Origin: Opitutia bacterium
GTDB taxonomy: Bacteria > Verrucomicrobiota > Verrucomicrobiia > Opitutales > Coraliomargaritaceae
DNA length: 8,518 nucleotides
NCBI GenBank assembly: GCA_018663485.1
Contig: JABJQI010000025.1
Coordinates: 1 to 8,518 of the forward strand
Direction: 5' to 3'
This document shows, piece after piece, positions 1 through 6,095 of the stretch (position 1 is the first letter of the stretch; each line of letters begins with the position of its first letter). Below the pieces are notes generated by a model. It had not been told where the DNA came from, did no database searches, and saw only the letters and a list, made by a program, of their open reading frames with translations. A program made the translations under genes and the position numbers.

Positions 1-257
1 ACATCGATGTTGAACTGCGTAACGAAACTGAGTTCTTTACCTTAAAGCTGAATTCGCCAGCAGACACGACGGCCATTGTTGGCATTCCTAAACGCGACGG
101 TGTCACGATCACTCTGATTCAGGCAAACGGTGAAACCGTATGGGGAAATGGCCAGCCCAAGAAGACGCTTCGCGGCCTGAGCTTTGTGGAGGCGGGCGAG
201 CATACCATTAAATTTTCCGTTCAGCCCGGCAGCTGGTCGTTTAACGCCAAATATTAG
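1..257 (+). CDS. C-terminal part of a GH78-like glycoside hydrolase (5' end outside window)
   Basis: An open frame enters from the left edge (first full codon at 3) and ends at TAG 255-257, giving 84 residues. The tail shows the pattern of the beta-sandwich that closes GH78 alpha-L-rhamnosidases: a 'PADTTAIVGIP' strand, a turn with 'NGETVWGNG', and a final 'AGEHTIKFSV...GSWSF' strand. The complete rhamnosidase downstream ends the same way, with 'TNTSATIYVPA', 'ESGQP' and 'AAVFEVGSGTYAF'. That similarity and the 24-base gap to the next gene suggest a tandem pair of related glycan hydrolases in one operon. The catalytic domain is not visible, so the family call is inference from the C-terminal module; another family with a similar accessory beta domain remains possible. 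Confidence 0.55.
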   Translation, partial: IDVELRNETEFFTLKLNSPADTTAIVGIPKRDGVTITLIQANGETVWGNGQPKKTLRGLSFVEAGEHTIKFSVQPGSWSFNAKY

Positions 258-263
258 CATTAT

Positions 264-271
264 AAAAGGAG
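264..271 (+). promoter_or_regulatory. Ribosome binding site of the GH78 rhamnosidase gene
   Basis: A purine-rich AAAAGGAG lies 10 bases before the ATG at 282, inside the 24-base gap after the preceding stop. It is the clearest Shine-Dalgarno sequence in the window and fixes the start at 282. It also indicates that this gene is translated from a message shared with the upstream gene. Confidence 0.7.
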
Positions 272-281
272 AAGAAAGAGT

Positions 282-3200
282 ATGAAGAAGTTATTGATAA
301 TGATGATCCTCATGTGCCTAGGCAGTTGGGCCAGGGCTGATGTGACTAATTTACGATGCGAGTATCAGGTGGATCCGTTGGGGGTTGACTGTCATGCGCC
401 CCGTCTTTCGTGGCAGTTGAGTTCAACCAAACGGGCTGTTCAGCAAACTGCTTATCGGCTTCTAGTTGCTTCGACCCCAGACCTGCTCGCTAAGAATAAG
501 GGCGATCTATGGAACAGTGGGAAGGTGAAGTCGGATCAATCGCAGCAGGTTGCTTACGCCGGCAAAGCTCTTGAATCGAATCAGCAGTGCTTCTGGAAAG
601 TGCAGGTGTGGCAGCAGGGGAAATGGCGCGCGCAGTGGAGCGAGGCTGCAAGCTGGAGCATGGGGGTTTTGTCGCCTGCAGGCTGGCAGGCTCAATGGAT
701 TGCTTACCCTGCAAGGAAAGATCGTATGGATTTCGAAGGAGCCAAATGGATATGGGGGCTTCGGGAGGGCGAGGCGGTCACCACGGTGGCTCCAGGGGCT
801 TGCCGCTTGTCGCGCACCTTCACGGTATCCGCAGAGGCGGTCATCCGGTATGCACAGCTCATTGTTAGTGCGGACAATTCCGCAACGGTTAGCCTGAACG
901 GCAGGCCAGTCGCGGAAGTCACCGATTGGAAGCGAGGGGTGCCGGCAAACGTGAAGGATCTGTTAGTTCCAGGTGAAAACAGGCTGGAAGTGGTCGCGGA
1001 CAACGGAACGGGAGCGCCAAATCCCGCAGGTATGATCTGTAAGCTGGAGCTCGACATGGCGTCCGGTCAGCGTGTTACGATTGCCAGTGATGGGCAATGG
1101 CAGGCAGTTCGAGAGGGCGAAACTTCGGTCGTTCAATCGGCGTCTGAACTCGCGACATGGGGCGAGGGGCCGTGGGAAAAAAACACTCGGATAGAAGCAT
1201 GGAAGGAAGGCCTTCCTGTGTTCCGCAAGCACTTTACGGTTAATGGCGGGCTCAATGTCGCGCGGGTCAATGTGTCGGGACTCGGGCACTACGAACTGTT
1301 CGTGAATGGCCGGAAGGTCGGCGATCATTTCTTGGATGCCCCTTGGTCGGTTTTCGAAAAGACGGTATACTACAACAGCTATGACATCACCGACTTGCTG
1401 GTGGCGGGGGAAAACGAGTTTAGGATTATGCTCGGCAAGGGCTTTTATAATACGCACGCAGATCGTCGAGTGCATGGGGTTTACCGAGACGACGAGCTGA
1501 TGGCTTTGCTTGAGGCGCGGCTGGAATACACGGACGGTGGAACGGACGTTGTGGTGACTGACAAGTCTTGGGATGTCGGGGTGGGCCCAATCACCCATTC
1601 CGCGATTATTGGCGGGAGCGATTATGATGCGACTGCTGCTGAACCGGCGAAATGGTGGAAAGCTGAACCCACGAACGCAGTGGGCACCCTGAAGTCGTCG
1701 GAGTCGCCGGCAATGAAACATTTCGAACGGCTGTCGCCAGTCAAGCCGGTCGAGGAACCGGAACCGAATGTCTTTGTGTATGACTTCGGGCAAAACATGT
1801 CGGCGCTTCCTTTTATCGCCGTTCGCGGGCAAAAGGGACAGGTCGTCCGTTTGACGCCGGCGGAACAGCGCTTTGGCCAGACGGATCGGTACAACAATGG
1901 AACGGGCCGGGTCAATCAGGCCGGGGTCGGTGCCGGGACTTGCTTTGAATACACCTTGCGCGGTGATGGGCTGGAACGCTGGCAACCACAGTTCAACTAC
2001 GGCGGGTTTCAGTATCTCGAAGTCACCGGGGCAGTTCCGCAAGGTCATCCCAACCCGACCGGCTTGCCAGTGTTGGAACAAATAGAGTCGGTGCACGTGC
2101 GCTCCTCGGCAAAGTCGGTGGGCGCGTTTGCCTGTTCCAATCCCCTGTTTATGCAGATTGATCAGTCGATCGATTGGGCGGTGCGGAGCAACCTTGCGCA
2201 CGTGCTGACCGACTGCCCACACCGTGAGAAGCTGGGCTGGCTAGAAGTTTCCTATCTAATGGGGCCCTCCATCTCGCGGCGCTATGACCTGTCTCGCTTG
2301 TACGCCAAGGTCACGCGGGATATCCGCGACTCGCAGGGAGACGATGGTGCCATCTACACGGTCGCGCCTGCGTACCCGGCATTCAAGGCCGGTTTTCGTT
2401 ACACACCGGAATGGGGGGCGGCTGGCGTTGTCCTTCCATGGCAACTGTATCGTTGGTATGGCGATACACGGGTGTTGGAAGACAATTTGCCGTCGATGAA
2501 GGCCTTTGTGGATTACATGAAAGACACCAGCGCCGATTTGGTGCCCAAGGCCGGGCTGGGGGATTGGTATGATTATGGACATGGCAAAGGCAACGGGCCG
2601 TCGAAGTTCACCCCGCCGGAATTGACTGCGATGGCTACGTTTTACCGCTGCGCCGATCTCGTCGTTCGAACCGCCGAAGTGTTGGGCAAGGATGACGATG
2701 CTGCGCACTACCGTGCGTTAGCCAACCAGATCCGCGCCAAGTTCAACGAGAAGTATTACGTCGGCAACGGCCAGTACGAGAATCGTGGCAGTTGCCAGAC
2801 CGCCAACGCCATGGCATTGGTCATCGGGCTGTGCGAACCCGAAAATGAAACGGCCGTAATGGACGCGATCCTGGCCGACTTGAAACAGCGCGACTACCAG
2901 CAAACAGCTGGTGATGTCGGTTTCCACTACCTGGTCGAGGCGCTCGGACGTTATGACTGCCACGAGGTCGTGAGCAAGGTGCTCAATCGCCGGGACGAGG
3001 GGAGTTACGGTTTTATCATTGACCGTGGGTGGTCCGCGTTGCCGGAAGCATGGGATGCCAACACCGGCGCATCCATGAACCACTGTATGCTCGGACATGC
3101 GCAGCAATGGTTTTACATGAATGTTCTTGGCATACAGCAATCGGATGACTCCGTGGGATTCCGAAAGCTGGTGATCAAGCCGGCATATGAGACAGGCCTG

Positions 3201-3467
3201 GAATGGGCCAAGGGGCATTATGACTCGGTGCGCGGGCGTATCAGCGTCGATTGGGAGCAACGCGGTGCGCAAGCGCGCGTCACTGTGACGGTACCGACCA
3301 ACACGAGTGCGACGATCTATGTACCAGCGAAGGATGTGGCGGATGTGACGGAGTCAGGGCAGCCGATTGATCAGGTCGAAGAGGTCACCTTCCTACGCAT
3401 GGAAGCAGGGGCGGCGGTGTTTGAAGTCGGTTCCGGAACGTATGCGTTTAGCGCAACGATGAATTAA
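282..3467 (+). CDS. Secreted multidomain GH78 alpha-L-rhamnosidase
   Basis: A 1061-residue exported enzyme predicted to release terminal alpha-L-rhamnose from glycans by inversion. A signal peptide (MKKLL, hydrophobic core, cleavage probably after ARA at residue 19) is followed by an Ig-like GH78 N-terminal domain (about 20-145, with the 'APRLSWQL' motif). Next comes a jelly-roll-like domain (about 155-300, starting 'KWIWGL'). The Bac_rhamnosid_N sandwich (about 310-485) contains 'GHYELFVNGRKVGD'. A further beta domain begins near 'VYDFGQNMS' (499 on). The (alpha/alpha)6 barrel (about 615-960) and a C-terminal beta domain (about 970-1061) complete the protein. The catalytic signature 'DCPHREKLGWLE' gives D644 and E649, matching the Asp and general-acid Glu of characterised GH78 enzymes. 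E922 in 'ALPEAWD' is the likely second acidic residue. The Asp usually 12 positions after the first is Val656 here, with Glu655 beside it; I believe this is usual in the 'REKLGWLE' subgroup. Overlapping long frames on the opposite strand look like codon-bias shadows. Confidence 0.93.
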   Translation: MKKLLIMMILMCLGSWARADVTNLRCEYQVDPLGVDCHAPRLSWQLSSTKRAVQQTAYRLLVASTPDLLAKNKGDLWNSGKVKSDQSQQVAYAGKALESNQQCFWKVQVWQQGKWRAQWSEAASWSMGVLSPAGWQAQWIAYPARKDRMDFEGAKWIWGLREGEAVTTVAPGACRLSRTFTVSAEAVIRYAQLIVSADNSATVSLNGRPVAEVTDWKRGVPANVKDLLVPGENRLEVVADNGTGAPNPAGMICKLELDMASGQRVTIASDGQWQAVREGETSVVQSASELATWGEGPWEKNTRIEAWKEGLPVFRKHFTVNGGLNVARVNVSGLGHYELFVNGRKVGDHFLDAPWSVFEKTVYYNSYDITDLLVAGENEFRIMLGKGFYNTHADRRVHGVYRDDELMALLEARLEYTDGGTDVVVTDKSWDVGVGPITHSAIIGGSDYDATAAEPAKWWKAEPTNAVGTLKSSESPAMKHFERLSPVKPVEEPEPNVFVYDFGQNMSALPFIAVRGQKGQVVRLTPAEQRFGQTDRYNNGTGRVNQAGVGAGTCFEYTLRGDGLERWQPQFNYGGFQYLEVTGAVPQGHPNPTGLPVLEQIESVHVRSSAKSVGAFACSNPLFMQIDQSIDWAVRSNLAHVLTDCPHREKLGWLEVSYLMGPSISRRYDLSRLYAKVTRDIRDSQGDDGAIYTVAPAYPAFKAGFRYTPEWGAAGVVLPWQLYRWYGDTRVLEDNLPSMKAFVDYMKDTSADLVPKAGLGDWYDYGHGKGNGPSKFTPPELTAMATFYRCADLVVRTAEVLGKDDDAAHYRALANQIRAKFNEKYYVGNGQYENRGSCQTANAMALVIGLCEPENETAVMDAILADLKQRDYQQTAGDVGFHYLVEALGRYDCHEVVSKVLNRRDEGSYGFIIDRGWSALPEAWDANTGASMNHCMLGHAQQWFYMNVLGIQQSDDSVGFRKLVIKPAYETGLEWAKGHYDSVRGRISVDWEQRGAQARVTVTVPTNTSATIYVPAKDVADVTESGQPIDQVEEVTFLRMEAGAAVFEVGSGTYAFSATMN

Positions 3468-3533
3468 AGGACACTTATACTAAATCTGAAAAACGATGCA
3501 TATGATGCGGGGAGGCTGGGAACCGCTTATTTT

Positions 3534-3554
3534 ACGCATTTACGTATATTGCGT
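3534..3554. promoter_or_regulatory. 21-bp imperfect dyad, candidate operator
   Basis: ACGCA and TGCGT form perfect inverted arms separated by 11 bases, with the palindrome TACGTA (3541-3546) almost at the centre. The right arm overlaps the candidate -35 hexamer of the downstream promoter, a position suited to a repressor. No second copy was found in the window and no regulator is encoded here, so this is a weak structural observation. Confidence 0.25.
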
Positions 3555-3577
3555 GATTCGGTCTTTGGGTGTATCAT
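3549..3577 (+). promoter_or_regulatory. Candidate sigma70-type promoter for the HEAT-GDPD-PhoD genes
   Basis: TTGCGT (3549-3554, 3 of 6 to the consensus) is followed after exactly 17 bases by TATCAT (3572-3577, 5 of 6). It lies in the only sizeable gap upstream of the HEAT ORF and the phosphoesterase genes, about 90 bases before the first possible start. The -35 match is poor and the promoter preferences of this organism are unknown, so the call is tentative. Confidence 0.3.
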
Positions 3578-3669
3578 GCAACCTTTCATTTTTTTGAGGG
3601 GGGCAGCTCTCTGTCTCTGCTTCGACCTGCCGAAAACTAAACTTGAAGAGATGAGTTGGCACCACGCCG

Positions 3670-4101
3670 GTGGCTTTCTCTAGATGCCTCGCAATGATCA
3701 CGAATAGACCATTGAATCAGTTGATGCAAAGTGATACCCAATTACAGCCCAAGTTGGCACAAGTCGCGGCGCAGCGACGGATCAAGGACGCCTTGCCTGT
3801 GTTGAGCGGTTTGATGGCAGACCCTCGTGATCCAGTGCGTCTGGCTGCCATCAAAAGTTATGGCGAACTCGCAGAGATCGAGCAGCTCCCTACGCTTTTA
3901 TCTGAGATTCAGAATTGCACCCAAAAGGGCGACATCGCTGCACTTGGAAAGGCCATCGCCTTGGTGTGCATTCGAGCGAATGACCCGCAGGCCTGTGTGC
4001 CGCAACTCATCGCAACGATCAAGGTTGCGGTGCCCGAAGCAAAGCCAATGTTGGACAAAGTGCTGAAGCGAATGGGCGGAGCCGAGGCTTTAAAAAAATG
4101 A
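3670..4101 (+). CDS. Short HEAT-repeat ORF, probable fragment of a larger PVC HEAT protein
   Basis: A 143-residue frame from GTG 3670; ATG 3694 and ATG 3724 are alternative starts. None has a convincing ribosome binding site. From about residue 25 the protein reads as paired amphipathic helices typical of HEAT/armadillo repeats, for example 'ALPVLSGLMADPRDPVRLAAIKSYGEL' split over 'ALPVLSGLM' and 'VRLAAIKSYGEL'. It ends in 'KRMGGAEALKK'. From memory of the family, this matches an internal slice of the HEAT domain of large PVC proteins, which normally continues beyond the 'GG-EAL' turn. There is no signal peptide. The stop TGA shares ATGA with the GDPD start, so translation may be coupled. GC in sampled lines is about 53-57%, higher than the gene that follows. 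Most likely it is a decayed or truncated remnant; a small functional scaffold protein cannot be excluded. Confidence 0.55.
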   Translation: MAFSRCLAMITNRPLNQLMQSDTQLQPKLAQVAAQRRIKDALPVLSGLMADPRDPVRLAAIKSYGELAEIEQLPTLLSEIQNCTQKGDIAALGKAIALVCIRANDPQACVPQLIATIKVAVPEAKPMLDKVLKRMGGAEALKK

Positions 4102-4910
4102 TAAAAATATTCAGCGCTCTTACCGTTTTTTTGCTGGTGAGTCTATCAGTCAACGCAGGGGAACCTTTGATTGTCGCACATCGCGGCGCCTCGAAGGATG
4201 CGCCTGCGAACACGATTCCTGCCTTTCAATTGGCTTGGGAGCAGGGGGCCGATGCGATTGAAGCTGATTTTCATCTAAGCAAAGACGGGGAAATCGTCTG
4301 CATTCACGATGCCGAGACAAAGAAGGTGGCGGGGACAAATCTGATTGTTCGCAATTCAACTTTGGCTGAACTGAAACAGCTGGATGTGGGTGCGATCCAC
4401 GGAGAGGCTTTCAAAGGAACAACGATCCCGACCCTCGCTGAAGTGTTTGCCACGATTCCTGAAAACAAGAAGATCTATATCGAAGTGAAGTGCGGCGCTG
4501 AGATTGTCCCCGTATTGCTCCGTGAGATCGATCAATCAGGCTTAACAAAGGATCAGATTGTAGTCATCGCTTTTAAGCAGGAGGTCATACAGCAGCTCAA
4601 GATCAAAGCACCGCACTACAAGGCATCTTGGTTGTGCAGTTTCAAGAAACAAGAAACAGGAGAGATCACACCATCGCTGGATACGGTCTTGAAGACATTG
4701 AAGGCGATCGAGGCGGATGGCCTAAGCTCGAACACGGCCGTGCCTGTGTCGGTCATCGAAGCGATTGGTCAGCAAGGCTATGAATGGCACGCCTGGACCA
4801 TTAATAATCTGAAGGCCGCAAGGCGCATGCAAGCAATGGGCGCTCTGTCGATCACCACAGATGTACCAGGGGTCATGAGACAGAATCTAATTTCAGTGGA
4901 GTTACAATAA
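4098..4910 (+). CDS. Secreted glycerophosphodiester phosphodiesterase (GDPD family)
   Basis: A 270-residue TIM-barrel enzyme predicted to hydrolyse glycerophosphodiesters to glycerol 3-phosphate and an alcohol outside the cytoplasm. Residues 1-20 form a signal peptide with probable cleavage at 'VNA|GEP'. The family signature is intact: catalytic H28 in 'HRGAS', metal ligands E55 and D57 in 'GADAIEADF', second catalytic H70 in 'CIHD', and E129 in 'IYIEVK'. The barrel ends with 'WHAWTINN' and 'GALSITTDVPG', as expected for GDPD proteins. The common 'PENT' after HRG is 'PANT' here (A37), a position not among the recognised catalytic residues. The ATG overlaps the HEAT stop (ATGA), with a GAGG about 10 bases upstream. 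The next gene starts 5 bases after the stop, so the two are almost certainly co-transcribed. The true substrate could be another phosphodiester. Confidence 0.92.
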   Translation: MIKIFSALTVFLLVSLSVNAGEPLIVAHRGASKDAPANTIPAFQLAWEQGADAIEADFHLSKDGEIVCIHDAETKKVAGTNLIVRNSTLAELKQLDVGAIHGEAFKGTTIPTLAEVFATIPENKKIYIEVKCGAEIVPVLLREIDQSGLTKDQIVVIAFKQEVIQQLKIKAPHYKASWLCSFKKQETGEITPSLDTVLKTLKAIEADGLSSNTAVPVSVIEAIGQQGYEWHAWTINNLKAARRMQAMGALSITTDVPGVMRQNLISVELQ

Positions 4911-4915
4911 AAACG

Positions 4916-6004
4916 ATGAATAAATATATATTAAGAATCGCCGCAGTTGGTCTGTGCTGTCTTGCGATGACGGCTTGTGTCAGCTCGATCAGCGTTGGGC
5001 CCATTCGCAGTGAAAATCATAGCGATGTTGCCATTTCTCGTATTGCTTTTGGTGCGTGTAATAATCCTAAGATTGGAACGAGTGGAATGTATTCAGCCAT
5101 TCTCGGTGAAAAGCCGGATATCTTTATATTTTTAGGCGACAACATTTATGGCGACACCAAGGACATGAAAGTTCTCAAGGCGAAATACGCTGAGCTTGAG
5201 GCGAGTGCTGGGTTTCAAAAATTACGGGAGTCCAGTAAGATGCTCGCGACATGGGACGACCACGACTACGGCACGAATGACGGCGGTAAGGCTTACCCGA
5301 TGCGGAAAGAGTCAGAACAAGTGTTCCTCGATTTTTTCAATGAGCCTCAAGATTCCGTCCGCCGTCAACGCCCTGGAATCTACAGTGCACACACCTTCGG
5401 CACTCGCGGGAAAACCTGTCAGGTCATTTTGTTGGACACCCGCTACTTCCGCGATGAATTACCTCACACAAAGTATAAAAAAGGCGAAAAACCTAAAGGG
5501 ATCGTCGGCTGGTATGAACCGACCAAAAACACTAGCCTCACACTCCTTGGTGATGCGCAGTGGCAATGGTTGGAACAGCAGCTTCAGGTGCCAGCGGATT
5601 TTCGCATCATCGCCAGTAGCATTCAGATGCTTTCCGTGGATAAAGGTATGGAAAACTGGGGAAATGTGCCGCACGAGCAGCAGCGCCTCTTCCGTCTTCT
5701 GAAAGAATACAAAGCCAACCAGACGTTGGTGATATCGGGAGACGTTCACTTCGCTGAACTGTCCAAGACTGATATTGGTGGCTATCCGCTTTACGATTTG
5801 ACCAGTAGCGGAATGACGCACGCAAGTCCTGGTTGGGCAAAGGCAAAGAACTCTCTCCGTGTCGGTAAGGCCTTTGCGCAACTCAACGCAGGTGTGATCG
5901 ATATCGATTGGGACGACCAGCACGTTGCGCTTCGAGTGATTGATAAAGATGGGAATACCGCTCTGAAACACCAGATTCCATTTTCAGAACTCCAGTTCAA
6001 ATAA
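4916..6004 (+). CDS. PhoD-like metallophosphatase, probable lipoprotein
   Basis: A 362-residue protein of the PhoD-like alkaline phosphatase/phosphodiesterase family. The N-terminus has a lysine, a hydrophobic stretch and 'LAMTAC' with C21, which fits a lipobox (Met at -3 is slightly unusual); it is likely membrane-anchored by lipid. Family motifs appear in order: 'FGAC' at residues 45-48, 'FLGDNIYGD' (D75, N76), 'TWDDHDYGTND' (D114, D115, H116, D117), 'LLDTRYFRD', and 'ISGDVHFAEL' (D276, H278). These are the usual metal-binding positions. The protein lacks the N-terminal Ig-like PhoD_N domain of Bacillus-type PhoD and starts almost directly with the catalytic fold. Known relatives cleave phosphomonoesters and phosphodiesters, including teichoic acid and phospholipid-type substrates; which one applies cannot be read from the sequence. 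It sits 5 bases after the GDPD gene; a weak GTGGAG lies 14 bases upstream, so translation may be coupled. Confidence 0.9.
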   Translation: MNKYILRIAAVGLCCLAMTACVSSISVGPIRSENHSDVAISRIAFGACNNPKIGTSGMYSAILGEKPDIFIFLGDNIYGDTKDMKVLKAKYAELEASAGFQKLRESSKMLATWDDHDYGTNDGGKAYPMRKESEQVFLDFFNEPQDSVRRQRPGIYSAHTFGTRGKTCQVILLDTRYFRDELPHTKYKKGEKPKGIVGWYEPTKNTSLTLLGDAQWQWLEQQLQVPADFRIIASSIQMLSVDKGMENWGNVPHEQQRLFRLLKEYKANQTLVISGDVHFAELSKTDIGGYPLYDLTSSGMTHASPGWAKAKNSLRVGKAFAQLNAGVIDIDWDDQHVALRVIDKDGNTALKHQIPFSELQFK

Positions 6005-6011
6005 GCCGATT

Positions 6012-6041
6012 GGCAACAACGACGACGCTCGGCTCGTTGCC
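6012..6041 (+). terminator. Inverted repeat after the PhoD-like gene, possible weak terminator
   Basis: GGCAAC (6012-6017) and GTTGCC (6036-6041) form a perfect 6-bp stem with an 18-base loop that can add a few pairs (GA with TC). It begins 8 bases after the PhoD-like stop. No run of T follows directly, only TTCGACGG, so a classical intrinsic terminator is not supported. It may be a message-stabilising or partial termination hairpin between this gene and the next. Confidence 0.3.
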
Positions 6042-6095
6042 TTCGACGGAAGCATCTGAGTTTCCCTTCAAAATCAACAACCATATTTTTGAGTC

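Noticed and set aside
963..2222. Long antisense open frame (419 codons) inside the rhamnosidase gene
   Set aside because: It lies wholly within a well-supported GH78 gene. Its product is rich in Arg, His and Pro with no recognisable fold, as expected from the complement of a GC-rich coding strand.
3506..3533. Possible terminator after the rhamnosidase (GCGG...CCGC followed by TTATTTT)
   Set aside because: Only four pairs with a 12-base loop and an interrupted T tract; too weak to call.
3651..3683. Ten-codon ORF (ATG 3651) preceded directly by GAAGAG, as a leader peptide
   Set aside because: Too short, wrong spacing to the purine stretch, and no attenuator-like structure follows.
3468..4097. 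Mobile-element insertion explaining the composition change
   Set aside because: No transposase, integrase, tRNA-type attachment site or flanking direct repeat was visible at either edge of the low-GC block, so no element is annotated.
5196..5702. Second + strand frame of 168 codons inside the PhoD-like gene
   Set aside because: Out-of-frame with all PhoD motifs; rich in Ser, Arg and Cys with no structure; shadow frame.
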